The notes: generated by a model not told the origin, from the sequence alone. Numbered from the stretch's first letter, positions 48,496-58,598 are shown. The stretch: DNA of 64,000 nt from Prevotellaceae bacterium MN60 (GCA_900199555.1 FZQZ01000001.1:372001-436000); one strand, 5' to 3'. A program made the numbers and translations.

Positions 48496-51336
48496 GTGAG
48501 AAGAAAAACGCTCATATTTCTATCGCTTTTCGTCATTATTTTTGTAATGGCGGAGGTTCCTCGATTGGGCTTTATACAAAGCACTATTGAGGAAGATTCC
48601 GTTGTAGTCGACAGTGCTTTGACGGACTCCGTTGTAGTCGACAGTTCCCCTGTCGACAAGCGCATTCTCCCTGATACCGCATCAATGGATTCACTGCAAA
48701 AGGCAGTGTGGTTGCGCAATAAAGCCATTGACGACTCTCTGGCTGCCGACTCTATGAACCGCCAGCGCAAGAATGGTATTGATGCCCCTGTTTCCTATTC
48801 AGCCGAAGACTCCATGACCTATGAAGCAGGTTCTGGCATCGCCCACCTCTTTGGCAAGTCACATGTACAGTATGAGAACATGGACTTGGAGAGTGATCAG
48901 ATTTTCATGTCACTCGACTCCAGCCTAGTACATGCTACAGGTTCTCTTGATTCAACAGGAACCAAGTTTGGTATGCCCGTCTTTAAGATGGGTTCCGACA
49001 CCTATGAGACCGATACGATGGCCTTCAACTTCAAGACGAAGAAGGGTATCATCAGCAATGCTTATACGCAACAAGAAGATGGTTTTATGACCTCTGAGCT
49101 CTCTAAGCGTAACGAGAAAGGCGAGATGTTTCTCTATCATGGTCGTTACACTACTTGCGACGAGCCCCATCCCGACTTCTACTTTGCTATGTCGCGTGCC
49201 AAGGTACGCCCTGGCAAGAATGTAGTCTTCGGCCCTACTTATTTGGTGGTAGCCGATGTTCCCCTACCTTTTGCCATTCCTTATGGTTTCTTTCCCTTTA
49301 CCAAGAGCTACTCTTCAGGCTTCATCATGCCAACCTATGGTGATGAGACCTCACGAGGCTTCTATCTGCGTGATGGTGGATATTATTTTGCAATCAGCGA
49401 CAAAATGGATTTGAAACTGATTGGAGAGATCTACACCAAAGGCTCATGGGGTATTACAACCAGTTCTAACTATCGTAAGCGTTATCGCTACAATGGTTCC
49501 TTCCTTGCCAGCTATCAGAACTCTGTTACGGGCGACAAGAATATGCCCGACTATTCAAAGACGACAAGCTTTAAGATTCAGTGGCAACATAGTCAGGACA
49601 CAAAGGCTAATCCCTTTAGCCGCTTGTCTGCCAGTGTTAACTTTGCCACCAGCAGTTATGAGCGCAACAACCTGACATCAATGTATAACCCACAGTCGCT
49701 GACGCAATCTACGCGTACCAGCTCGGTATCCTATAGCACAGGATTCTCTAGCATCGGCATGACTATCAGCAGCACGTTCAACCTCAATCAGAACATGCGC
49801 GACTCTACGATTGCGCTCACCCTGCCCGACTTGAACATCTCTATTGCTCGATTCTATCCTTTCAAGCGCAAGAAGATGGCAGGTAAGGAGCGTTGGTATG
49901 AGAAGATTTCAATGAGCTATACTGGTCATCTGAGCAACACTATTACTACAAAGGAAGACCAACTGATGAAATCCAGTCTGACACGCGACTGGCAGAATGG
50001 CATGCAGCATAACATCCCCATAGCGGGCAACTTCACGCTATTCGACTACCTGAATCTGAATGCCTCGTTCAATTTTACCGACCGCATGTACACACAGAAG
50101 TTCAAGCGTTCGTGGGACAAGGATATGCAGCAAGAAGTAGTAGATACACTACAGGGCTTCTATAATGCCTACAACTGGAATCTAAGCATCTCTGCATCTA
50201 CCAAGCTCTATGGTATGTATATCCCCAATCGCAAAATCTTCGGCGACAAGATTGAGGCTGTACGTCATGTCTTCACACCATCAGTCAGCTTCAACTACGC
50301 TCCTGACTTCAGCGCCAAGCGCTATGGTTTCTGGGATACCTATCAGAAAACCGACGCTGAGGGTAACGTCACGATGGTAGAGTATAACCAGTATCAGGGA
50401 ACACTGTTTGGCGGACCTGGCAAGGGTAAGACGGGAAGTATTTCAATGGACATCTCCAACAATATTGAGATGAAGGTGAAAGATGAAGACGACTCTACAG
50501 GTGTCAGAAAGATTAGCATCATCGATGAGCTAGGTGCCTCGATGTCATACAATATGGCTGCAGAGACACGTCCTTGGAGTGACCTCTCTACTCGCCTCCG
50601 TCTGAAACTCTCAAAGAGTTATACGCTTAACTTGAATGCCAGCTTTGCCACCTATGCTTATGAGGCAGACTCAGTGGGAGCACGCCCCTATATCGGCAAC
50701 CGCACAGAGTATAGTAAGGGACGCTTTGGTCGCTTCCAGGGTATGTCGCAAAACCTGTCGTACACTCTTAACAATGAGAAGGTATCCAACTTCTTCAAAT
50801 GGTTGCGTGGTGAAAAGAGAAAAAAGAAAAACGACAAGGAAGACAACGACGAATACGACACTGGTGTAGATACCAACCTCGACACCGATATGGAGAAAGG
50901 TAAGCATGCAGCCCGCAAGGAGGATGCCGGCATGGCAGAAACCGATGAAGACGGCTATATGGCTTTCTCACTGCCTTGGTCGCTCAGCATAGGTTATGGT
51001 ATCACCATGCGTGAGAATACGGGTGGCAAGTTTAACTATAACACCATGCGCTATCCGTATAAGTTTACGCAAAACCTCAACTTCAGTGGTAACATCCGTA
51101 TCTCTGATGGTTGGAACATCTCGTTCTCCAGCGGTTACGATTTCGAAGCCAAGAAGATGTCTATGACTACAGCCTCATTGTCGCGCGACCTGCACTGTTT
51201 TAACATGTCGTGCTCTGTAGTCTTGGCTCCATATACCAGTTATAACTTCTCCTTCCGTTGTAATGCCGCTACACTTACCGATGCGCTTAAGTACGATAAG
51301 CGCAGCAGCTATTCTAATGCCGTACAGTGGTATTAG
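48496..51336 (+). CDS. lptD: LptD-like LPS assembly outer-membrane protein
   Basis: 946 residues from the GTG at 48496; the ATG at 48448 lies upstream of the promoter. Signal segment RRKTLIFLSLFVIIFVMA, a Ser/Asp/Val-rich linker (VVVDSALTDSVVVDSS), an OstA/LptA-like jellyroll (about 100-230, YEAGSGIAHLFGKSHVQYEN, TYETDTMAFNFKTKKGIISN, MFLYHGRYTTCDEPHPDFYF) and a very large beta-barrel (PFAIPYGFFPFTKSYSSGF onward). This is the Bacteroidetes version of LptD, which inserts LPS at the cell surface, and fits the KDO genes at 22.5-24.3 kb. The barrel contains a highly charged extracellular or periplasmic insert (KRKKKNDKEDNDEYD). Confidence 0.88.
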   Translation: MRRKTLIFLSLFVIIFVMAEVPRLGFIQSTIEEDSVVVDSALTDSVVVDSSPVDKRILPDTASMDSLQKAVWLRNKAIDDSLAADSMNRQRKNGIDAPVSYSAEDSMTYEAGSGIAHLFGKSHVQYENMDLESDQIFMSLDSSLVHATGSLDSTGTKFGMPVFKMGSDTYETDTMAFNFKTKKGIISNAYTQQEDGFMTSELSKRNEKGEMFLYHGRYTTCDEPHPDFYFAMSRAKVRPGKNVVFGPTYLVVADVPLPFAIPYGFFPFTKSYSSGFIMPTYGDETSRGFYLRDGGYYFAISDKMDLKLIGEIYTKGSWGITTSSNYRKRYRYNGSFLASYQNSVTGDKNMPDYSKTTSFKIQWQHSQDTKANPFSRLSASVNFATSSYERNNLTSMYNPQSLTQSTRTSSVSYSTGFSSIGMTISSTFNLNQNMRDSTIALTLPDLNISIARFYPFKRKKMAGKERWYEKISMSYTGHLSNTITTKEDQLMKSSLTRDWQNGMQHNIPIAGNFTLFDYLNLNASFNFTDRMYTQKFKRSWDKDMQQEVVDTLQGFYNAYNWNLSISASTKLYGMYIPNRKIFGDKIEAVRHVFTPSVSFNYAPDFSAKRYGFWDTYQKTDAEGNVTMVEYNQYQGTLFGGPGKGKTGSISMDISNNIEMKVKDEDDSTGVRKISIIDELGASMSYNMAAETRPWSDLSTRLRLKLSKSYTLNLNASFATYAYEADSVGARPYIGNRTEYSKGRFGRFQGMSQNLSYTLNNEKVSNFFKWLRGEKRKKKNDKEDNDEYDTGVDTNLDTDMEKGKHAARKEDAGMAETDEDGYMAFSLPWSLSIGYGITMRENTGGKFNYNTMRYPYKFTQNLNFSGNIRISDGWNISFSSGYDFEAKKMSMTTASLSRDLHCFNMSCSVVLAPYTSYNFSFRCNAATLTDALKYDKRSSYSNAVQWY

Positions 51337-51429
51337 TAATTCTTAATGCATAATGCTTAATGCTTAATTGGCTGCGTACCAAAAATTATGAACTATGCAT
51401 TAAGAATTAAGAATTAAATTAAGCATTAA
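51336..51429. repeat. heptamer repeats TTAATGC in inverted orientation between convergent genes
   Basis: Plus strand GTAATTC, TTAATGC, ATAATGC, TTAATGC, TTAATTG (51336-51370), then after 26 bases the complement GCATTAA, GAATTAA, GAATTAA, a 5-base slip, GCATTAA (51397-51429). The two halves can fold into a long AU-rich hairpin that could terminate both lptD and the antiporter gene. The right half runs into the antiporter gene and encodes its C-terminal Leu-Asn-Ala and stop. Confidence 0.85.
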
Positions 51430-53677
51430 GAAGCGCTTTCAGCGACTCTTCCTCTCCTACTACCCAGATAATGTCACCCTCGCGGAAATGGCGAGTGGGA
51501 TGTATTGGTGAAAGGTTTTCCTTACCTTCTTCTATACCTACCACCATACATCCATAAAGACTGCGAATACCGCTCTCAGCCATCGTCTTACCAATGAAAG
51601 GACTGTCAGCAGAGATGACCAACTGACGTAGCTTCATCTCGCGGTTCTCCAACTTGATATCATCTTTGATAATATCATTCTCCAGGGCATGAGCAAACTT
51701 TGCCATCTGGTCGTCACTGCCTATTACCTGCAGACGGTCGCAAGGATAGAGCACATAATCGCCATTGGGAATATTCATACGGAAACCACCACGGAGAATA
51801 CTGCTGATATGTACACCGTATTTCTTACCCAAATTCAAATCTTTCAGCGTACTACCCATCCACATGGAGTTGGCAGGCACGTCAAACTCTGCGATATGGA
51901 TATCACGATCCAGCAGTTTACCTTCATACAATGGGCGTTTTCTACCTCTCACCTGTGCCTCAATATCGCGTGAGCGCAGGTTATTGATAAACAATCGCTC
52001 CAACAGGATACTGCGGCGCTTGATGGTTCTCGACAGCACCATCAGTAAGACAGCCATCACCCCTAAGGTAATCATCAGTGCATTACTGAAACGGCTCAGG
52101 AAGTTGCAAATATAGAAGATAAAGCTGACAGCAATAATCACACGCACCAAGACCGTAAACAACAATGGGAATCTGTTGCGATTGTTCTCGCGCCACAAGG
52201 CGCGCCACTCCTCTGAGCGATTCTTCTTCATCACCATCGCACGCAAAAAGGGCGATATCAGCAGCACTGTCAGCACACCCGTAATGGCATTTGCATACCA
52301 ATGCAGTTCCCAACCAGGCAACAACTTGCGCGTAAAGGGCAGTACAAAGGTAAACATCAGCGCTATAGTAGCCGAAGAGAGAATGCTATATATCAGTGTG
52401 TTCATCACCATCTGCTTCAGCAGCTGTTTCCATAGATTATCCTCCTGTGAGTTTGAATGACTCATCGTCATGTGGTTAATCAGACGGATGAGTCTTGGTG
52501 GCAGGCGATGCTCTAAAGCAGCATAGGCAGGTGTAGCCAGTCGAATCATGTAAGGGGTAAGAAACGTAGTAATCACAGATACAGCCACCACCACTGGATA
52601 TAGGAAATCGCTGATTACTCCCAACGACAAGCCCAATGAGGCAATGATAAACGAGAACTCACCAATCTGAGCCATTGAGAATCCACAACGCATGGCCGAC
52701 TTCAGACTCTCTCCACCCAACATAAATGAGAACGAGCCAAGGAGCGCCTGTCCTATCAAGATGGTTACTACCAAAGCCAAGATAGGCCACGCATAGCTTA
52801 CCAATATCTGTGGATCTACCAGCATACCTACCGACACAAAGAAGATGGCACCAAAGAGGTTTTTCACTGGTTCCACCAGCTGTTCTATCTTCTCTGCTTC
52901 TATGGTCTCAGCCAAGATACTACCCATAATAAAGGCACCAAAAGCTGATGAGAAACCTACCTTAGTAGAGAACACTGCCATGGCGCAACACAATCCTAAA
53001 GACACGATGAGCAATACCTCGCTATTGATAAGTCGGCGCACAGAGCGCAACAATATGGGGATGGCAAAGATTCCCACCACCAGCCACAACACCAAGAAAA
53101 ATCCAATCTTTACAATAGAGCCCAGCATCTGACCGCCATCGGGATTATTTCCACTGGCTATAGCGCTCAGCATCACCATCATAACGATAGCCAGGATGTC
53201 TTCCAAGATGAGCACACTCATCACCAAGCCGGCAAACTGCTGTTGCCGTAGGCCTAAGTCATCGAAGGCTTTATAGATAATCGTTGTCGAACTCATGGCA
53301 AGCATTCCGCCCAAGAAGACACAGTCCATCTTCGACCACCCGAAGGCATGACCCACACAGACGCCAAGTATTGACATCGAGAAGATAATGGTCATGGTGG
53401 AGATAAATGGCGATGCTCCCATTTTCAGAATCTTCTTAAACGAGAAGTCGAGACCCAACGAAAACAGCAAGAACATCACGCCGATATCCGCCCACAGATG
53501 GATATTCTCCATATCAGCCACCGATGCGGTATAAGGCATGTGGGGCGACACGAGAAAGCCCGCCACAATATAGCCTAATACCAGCGGTTGCTTAAGTTTC
53601 TTGAATATCAGCGTTACGACACCAGCCACTATCAGCATCAGTGCCAAGTCTTGTATCATTGTTGGTAGTCCTGCCAT
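51419..53677 (-). CDS. CPA2-family cation:proton antiporter with two RCK_C domains
   Basis: 752 residues. N-terminal Na_H_Exchanger domain of 12-13 helices (about 1-390) with the KefB-like segments GVMFLLFSLGLDFSF, LAMSSTTIIYKAF and FGAFIMGSILAET; extra helices (about 415-540); then two TrkA-C/RCK_C regulatory domains (about 585-665 and 675-750; KYGVHISSILRGG, GCMVVGIEEGKEN, REGDIIWVVGEEE). No NAD-binding TrkA-N domain, so gating would respond to another ligand such as a nucleotide. Probably exports K+ or Na+. A TATCTTTG -7 box lies 20 bases upstream. Confidence 0.88.
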   Translation of the reverse strand: MAGLPTMIQDLALMLIVAGVVTLIFKKLKQPLVLGYIVAGFLVSPHMPYTASVADMENIHLWADIGVMFLLFSLGLDFSFKKILKMGASPFISTMTIIFSMSILGVCVGHAFGWSKMDCVFLGGMLAMSSTTIIYKAFDDLGLRQQQFAGLVMSVLILEDILAIVMMVMLSAIASGNNPDGGQMLGSIVKIGFFLVLWLVVGIFAIPILLRSVRRLINSEVLLIVSLGLCCAMAVFSTKVGFSSAFGAFIMGSILAETIEAEKIEQLVEPVKNLFGAIFFVSVGMLVDPQILVSYAWPILALVVTILIGQALLGSFSFMLGGESLKSAMRCGFSMAQIGEFSFIIASLGLSLGVISDFLYPVVVAVSVITTFLTPYMIRLATPAYAALEHRLPPRLIRLINHMTMSHSNSQEDNLWKQLLKQMVMNTLIYSILSSATIALMFTFVLPFTRKLLPGWELHWYANAITGVLTVLLISPFLRAMVMKKNRSEEWRALWRENNRNRFPLLFTVLVRVIIAVSFIFYICNFLSRFSNALMITLGVMAVLLMVLSRTIKRRSILLERLFINNLRSRDIEAQVRGRKRPLYEGKLLDRDIHIAEFDVPANSMWMGSTLKDLNLGKKYGVHISSILRGGFRMNIPNGDYVLYPCDRLQVIGSDDQMAKFAHALENDIIKDDIKLENREMKLRQLVISADSPFIGKTMAESGIRSLYGCMVVGIEEGKENLSPIHPTRHFREGDIIWVVGEEESLKALLNA

Positions 53678-53697
53678 TCTATTTTTCTATTTTTTTG

Positions 53698-53705
53698 CAA
53701 AGATA
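53698..53705 (-). promoter_or_regulatory. -7 element of the antiporter gene
   Basis: TATCTTTG on the minus strand, 20 bases before the ATG. Confidence 0.5.
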
Positions 53706-53823
53706 GTGTTTTTCTATCCTAATTGCAAGAAAAGCCTCAAAAACTACCTTTGAAACATTGTTTTTTCATCTCATAAAGTGCAGGTTTGCTTAAATATTCA
53801 AGTTTCGCATTTGCTCAACTTTC

Positions 53824-53850
53824 AGGAGTTAAAGGAGTTAAGGGAGTTAA
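53824..53850. repeat. three tandem 9-bp units AGGAGTTAA
   Basis: AGGAGTTAA, AGGAGTTAA, GGGAGTTAA, period 9, identical in motif to the array at 29422-29457. It lies in the 290-base divergent gap before the split-kinase genes; the rest of that gap is AT-rich with a possible -7 box TATTTTTG at 53900. Confidence 0.85.
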
Positions 53851-53967
53851 TTGTTGTTAAATACATAATATAAAACATCTAAATATCACAAAAAATGTCT
53901 ATTTTTGTATATAAAAGAAACCCAAAACTAAAAAACTACTAATTGTGTGGTCTTAAAAAAGACAATT

Positions 53968-55443
53968 ATGAGGAAGATTAATGAATTAAACATACTAGTT
54001 ATAGGCGAAGCATTGTTGCTGTTGGTTGTAACGCTAGGCATTCTCGGCTACTTCTCGCACAAGACGTTAAAGCAAGAAGCACTTCACAATGCCGAACAAA
54101 CGCTGGAAGGTACAATGCAACACATTGACAATATTCTGTTGAGCGTGGAACAAGCCACGGGCAATATTTATTATGACCTGATAGAGCATCTCAACGATTC
54201 AAGTCGCATGTACACTTACAGTCGTAAGCTGGTAGAGAGCAACTCTTATATTGATGGCTGTGCTATCTGTTTTAGACCAGGCTACTATCCTGGCAAGGAT
54301 TTGTTTATGGCCTATGTACATCATAAGACACACAACAGCAACAATCCCTCAGACTTGATTGTCTCTCAGACATTTGCCAATCGTCCCTATACCGAGCAGA
54401 TATGGTATACACGCTCTATGAATACGGGATGGATTGGGTGGATAGACCCTTTGAAGGGAGATTGTACTGAGGATGAGCCATTAGTAACATTCTGTCTTCC
54501 CTTCAACGATAAGAACAATAAGCGCATCGGTGTGATAGCAGTAGACGTGGCCATCACTCAACTTTCAAAAATAATACTTGCTGCTAAGCCTTCCAACAAT
54601 GGCTATAGTGTATTGTTGGGGGACAACGGCACATACATCGTACATCCAGACAAGGAAAAGCTGTTCAACCCAAAGATATTCAGCCAGTCAAATAGAAATG
54701 CCCATCCCAGTGAATTGGAAGCAGCCAAGGCTATGTTGGCTGGAGAAAAGGGCATGAAGGAGTTTCGCAGAGATGGTAGTGACTGGTGGATATTCTACAA
54801 GCCATTCTCACCAGTTAAATGGGCTGAGAGATCGAGCATCGAAGCCAATTGGAGTGTTGGAGTGGTATATCCAGAGAATGACATTTTCGGTCTGCACAAC
54901 ATGCTTCTTTATCTGGTTGTTGGTATAGCCATAGCAGGTTTTCTGTTACAATTCCTTCTATGGAGATGGATTATTCGCAAGCAGATGAATCCGCTAAAGA
55001 TGCTTGCCAAGTCGGCACAGCATATTGCCCAAGGCAACTACAACGAGACACTGCCCTATCCTGAACGTAGTGACGAGATTGGATTGTTGCAGAGCCGACT
55101 TTATAAGATGCAGCGCGCACTACAGGGAGAGGTTAGTGAGGCGGAAGAAGAGACTGTTCGTCTGCGTTTGCAAGGCGAGATGATGCGTGCCGAATATGAG
55201 CAAGTGATTGATGCCAACGAGTTAAAGAGTTCATTCTTGCACTATATGACTCACCAGATGGTAGCTCCATCCGAGAGCATCGACAGCAGTGCTACCGTGC
55301 TCTGCATCAAGGGTGACAGTGATGAGGAAACGAAGGGCAAAGAGGCTGATAACATACAGCGAAAGAGCCAAACCATGGTGGATTTACTGAGCCACATAGC
55401 TCACTTTACAGCAACAGAGACAAAAAAAGGAGGTAAGTCATGA
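53968..55443 (+). CDS. dCache/HAMP sensor ending in a bare histidine (DHp) domain, no ATPase
   Basis: 491 residues from the ATG at 53968. First transmembrane helix about 8-30; periplasmic double-Cache sensor (about 35-300, GWIGWIDPLKGD, IGVIAVDVAITQLSKI, GYSVLLGDNGTYIVHPD); second helix about 313-335; HAMP (MNPLKMLAKSAQHIAQGNYN); coiled coil; and a complete two-helix DHp domain with H-box FLHYMTHQMVAPSESI (His about 429) and second helix EADNIQRKSQTMVDLLSHIA. The protein stops exactly where a HATPase_c domain should begin. It cannot autophosphorylate alone. It overlaps the next gene by 4 bases; that gene has an ATPase domain but no H-box His. Confidence 0.85.
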   Translation: MRKINELNILVIGEALLLLVVTLGILGYFSHKTLKQEALHNAEQTLEGTMQHIDNILLSVEQATGNIYYDLIEHLNDSSRMYTYSRKLVESNSYIDGCAICFRPGYYPGKDLFMAYVHHKTHNSNNPSDLIVSQTFANRPYTEQIWYTRSMNTGWIGWIDPLKGDCTEDEPLVTFCLPFNDKNNKRIGVIAVDVAITQLSKIILAAKPSNNGYSVLLGDNGTYIVHPDKEKLFNPKIFSQSNRNAHPSELEAAKAMLAGEKGMKEFRRDGSDWWIFYKPFSPVKWAERSSIEANWSVGVVYPENDIFGLHNMLLYLVVGIAIAGFLLQFLLWRWIIRKQMNPLKMLAKSAQHIAQGNYNETLPYPERSDEIGLLQSRLYKMQRALQGEVSEAEEETVRLRLQGEMMRAEYEQVIDANELKSSFLHYMTHQMVAPSESIDSSATVLCIKGDSDEETKGKEADNIQRKSQTMVDLLSHIAHFTATETKKGGKS

Positions 55444-57203
55444 GAACTAATCGTCGCAAACTATCAAGAGGGCTCACCATGAGCATCTTGCTGATGACAG
55501 CCCCTATATTCATCCTATCAATAGGTATTCTGTATCTGCAGTCACGCTATTTGATACACCAAGAGGTGAGCGAGGATACACAAAGCATGCTACATACGAT
55601 GATGCAACGCATCAAGTACTATATAAATACAGTGGAGACAGCAGCCAACTCCAATGTATGGCTACTTGAAGAGAGTTTTACTCCAGACTCTATACGCTCT
55701 GTACCTTATCGTATCAAGCGACTGAACCATAACGTCACCTCCTGTGAGGTGATAACAGATTCGAAGATTCTGAGCAACTATGAACACAATCACCCGAAAT
55801 ACACCGTTAATAAAGATGGCACGGTGGGCACCTACAGTTGTCCTATCATCATGAAAGACGGACATCTGGCAGGCATCCTTTCCACCAACTTCTCTTTCAG
55901 TCGTATGTCGGGAATCCTTAACGAATTTGAGCATCCCTACCCTCACTCCTATTATATGATGCTGGCTGGCGACGGTCGCTATATCATGCATCCCGACAGC
56001 ACAAAGCTCTTCAAGAAAACCATCTTTACCGATAGTGACCCCAGCAATGGAAAGGATATGATTGCCTTAGGCCATGAGATGACGGCAGGCAATCGAGGCA
56101 ATATGCACGTGATGTATAATGGACAACGATATCATGTCGACTATAGTCCTGTACCTGGTACCGACTGGAGCCTGGCATTGGTTTGTCTGGACAAGGATAT
56201 CATGAAGAACTACCATCAGTTAGGCTACGCCATCATCGGGTTGCTCGTCATCGGAATATCCATTATTCTGCTACTTTGTCATCACATGGTTAAGCGAACC
56301 ATCTATCCCATAAATATGCTTATAGCCACTACACGCAAGATGGCTGACGGACAATATGATGAGACAATACCAACGACAAATGACAAGAATGTCATCGGCA
56401 GACTGCAGAATTGTTTTGCAATGATGCAACAATCGCTCAACGAGCGGATGAGTAGCCTTCGGCAACATGTCGATGACCTCAGATTGCACAATGAGGAGTT
56501 GATGCGAGCCAGACAGCAGACCGAGGAAATCATAAAAAGAAAGAATCAGTATATCTGTCACCTCACACAGCAGATGCGTATGCCATTAAATGTCATTACA
56601 GGCTTTGCCGATATACTAGGCGACAGCACGAATACGATTAGCGGCGAAGAGCAGAGCAGCATTCGTCAGATGATGATGAGCAATGTTGATGGTATGAATC
56701 GCATGATATTACTCATGTTAGATGCCACAGAGACTGACACCAACGAGAAGCTGGTATGCGAGAGACACGACGAGTTGTCATGCATGGAAATAGCACAAAC
56801 ATGCATTCAACATACCCTCACCCACTATCCACAAGCCAACATACAGTTGGAAAATGAGTCGTCTGAAGATATCTACATACTGACCAATAAGATTTACCTC
56901 ACGCGCATCTTGTGCGAATTGCTTGATAATGCTGCCAGCCATTCTGACGGCAAGCATATTACGCTGCGCATCAGTCAGACAGAGAGCAATATTCTCTTTA
57001 CGGTTCAGGATGTAGGTCCGGGACTTCCTGCCGATTTAATCGCGCAGACCTATCAGCCGTTCACCAAGGCCGACGAACAGCCTGAGGGTGTGGGCTTAGG
57101 ATTGGCTCTTGTCAAGCGTCATGCACTCAGTCTAGGTGGCGATATGCTTATTGACACCGACTATCACGATGGCTGTCGAATCACCATTGAGATGCCCAAA
57201 TAA
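55440..57203 (+). CDS. dCache/HAMP histidine kinase with HATPase but Gln in place of the H-box His
   Basis: 587 residues. Transmembrane helix about 14-33, periplasmic Cache-type sensor (about 40-255, GHLAGILSTNFSFSRMSGIL, MMLAGDGRYIMHPDS), second helix about 260-280, HAMP (YPINMLIATTRKMADGQYDE), coiled coil, DHp with H-box ICHLTQQMRMPLNVITGFAD, and an intact HATPase_c (N-box LLDNAASHS, G1 DVGPGLP, G2 GVGLGLALVKRH). The residue aligned with the phospho-acceptor His is Gln377; a His three residues earlier (His374) is off register. With the upstream DHp-only protein, which keeps the His, it looks like the catalytic half of a split kinase. Overlap ATGA implies translational coupling. A terminator follows. 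Confidence 0.87.
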   Translation: MRTNRRKLSRGLTMSILLMTAPIFILSIGILYLQSRYLIHQEVSEDTQSMLHTMMQRIKYYINTVETAANSNVWLLEESFTPDSIRSVPYRIKRLNHNVTSCEVITDSKILSNYEHNHPKYTVNKDGTVGTYSCPIIMKDGHLAGILSTNFSFSRMSGILNEFEHPYPHSYYMMLAGDGRYIMHPDSTKLFKKTIFTDSDPSNGKDMIALGHEMTAGNRGNMHVMYNGQRYHVDYSPVPGTDWSLALVCLDKDIMKNYHQLGYAIIGLLVIGISIILLLCHHMVKRTIYPINMLIATTRKMADGQYDETIPTTNDKNVIGRLQNCFAMMQQSLNERMSSLRQHVDDLRLHNEELMRARQQTEEIIKRKNQYICHLTQQMRMPLNVITGFADILGDSTNTISGEEQSSIRQMMMSNVDGMNRMILLMLDATETDTNEKLVCERHDELSCMEIAQTCIQHTLTHYPQANIQLENESSEDIYILTNKIYLTRILCELLDNAASHSDGKHITLRISQTESNILFTVQDVGPGLPADLIAQTYQPFTKADEQPEGVGLGLALVKRHALSLGGDMLIDTDYHDGCRITIEMPK

Positions 57204-57222
57204 ATAAAAAGAGAAAGAAAAT

Positions 57223-57249
57223 GGTCTGACAACATTATGTTGCCAGACC
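57223..57249. terminator. intrinsic terminator between the kinase genes and pepT
   Basis: GGTCTGACAACAT and ATGTTGCCAGACC pair at 12 of 13 positions with a tiny loop, followed by GTTTTT on the plus strand and by an A-rich tract read as T-rich on the minus strand. Serves convergent genes. Confidence 0.85.
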
Positions 57250-57257
57250 GTTTTTCA

Positions 57258-58481
57258 TTAGTCGTTATAGTCAGCTGTTATCTCACAGATCTTAACGATT
57301 ACCTGCATGGCTTTCTCCATCGACTGGATGGGCACAAACTCATAAGGACCATGGAAGTTAATGCCACCAGCAAAGATGTTTGGACATGGCAATCCCTTGA
57401 AAGAGAGTTGAGCCCCATCCGTGCCACCACGAATAGGCTTCACCTTAGGCGCTACGCCACACTCCTGCATGGCACGCAGCACAAGGTCGATGACATGCAT
57501 CTGCGCATCTATCTTCTCCTTCATATTATAGTATTGGTCTTTCACTACGGCAGTCACCGTACCTTCACCATACTTCTCGTTCATCTTTTCCACGCAACTC
57601 TCGATAAAGCGCTTACGATCTTCAAATCGTTCTCTGTCATGATCGCGGATGATATATGAGAGGGTTGCATTCTCCACACTTCCCTGCATACCTATCAGAT
57701 GATAGAATCCCTGATAGCCCTCAGTGGTCTCAGGTGTTTCATTCTCTGGCAACAACTTGGCAAACTCAGTGGCCAGCACGTTAGCGTTGATCATCTTGCC
57801 CTTGGCATAGCCTGGATGTACGCTGACGCCCTTGATATGAATTTTGGCAGAAGCAGCATTAAAGTTTTCAAACTCCAGTTCACCTACATCACCTCCATCC
57901 ATGGTGTATGCCCACTGACAACCGAACTTCTCTACATCGAAGTGGTGAGCACCCATACCTATCTCCTCATCGGGATTAAAGGCGATACGAATCTTTCCAT
58001 GCTTGATGTCCTTATGCTCCTGCAGATAGACCATCGCCTGTACAATCTCAGCGATACCAGCCTTATCGTCAGCACCCAGCAGAGTGGTTCCATCCGTTAC
58101 TATCAGGTCTTCGCCCACATGCTGCGACAGCTCGGGAAACTTCTTCGGGCTCATTACGATGCCCTCGCTCAACAGGATGTCGCCACCATTATAGCCTCTA
58201 ACTATTTGTGGTTTGATGTCGGCACCCGAACAGTCGGGCGATGTATCATAGTGCGAGATGAAGCCAATGGTAGGGATGTCGCCCTTCACGTTCGACTTCA
58301 GGGTGGCATAGAGGTAGCCTTTCTCGTCCAGTTCCACCTCTTCCAATCCTTCGCGCTCTAATTCTTTTTTCAGGTACTCAGCAAACAGCAGTTGTTTCGC
58401 AGTACTAGGCACGCTCTCACTATCTTCTGCCGACTGCGTATCGAACTTGGTATAGTTCAGAAATCTTTCGGTTATGTCCAT
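57258..58481 (-). CDS. pepT: peptidase T (tripeptidase)
   Basis: 407 residues, the family's usual length. M20 metallopeptidase that removes N-terminal residues from tripeptides in the cytoplasm. Zinc-site segments: [58 protein letters not shown], and the closing [19 protein letters not shown] with NFHGPYEFV. Single gene with its own TACTTTTG -7 box at 58512-58519. Confidence 0.96.
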   Translation of the reverse strand: MDITERFLNYTKFDTQSAEDSESVPSTAKQLLFAEYLKKELEREGLEEVELDEKGYLYATLKSNVKGDIPTIGFISHYDTSPDCSGADIKPQIVRGYNGGDILLSEGIVMSPKKFPELSQHVGEDLIVTDGTTLLGADDKAGIAEIVQAMVYLQEHKDIKHGKIRIAFNPDEEIGMGAHHFDVEKFGCQWAYTMDGGDVGELEFENFNAASAKIHIKGVSVHPGYAKGKMINANVLATEFAKLLPENETPETTEGYQGFYHLIGMQGSVENATLSYIIRDHDRERFEDRKRFIESCVEKMNEKYGEGTVTAVVKDQYYNMKEKIDAQMHVIDLVLRAMQECGVAPKVKPIRGGTDGAQLSFKGLPCPNIFAGGINFHGPYEFVPIQSMEKAMQVIVKICEITADYND

Positions 58482-58598
58482 AAGTATATTATGATGTTAT
58501 TATAATGGCTACAAAAGTAGATAAAAAAAATCACATGTCCAAATAATATGTACCTTTTTCTATTATTACTACATTGTACAAATATTTCTTCTCTTAAA

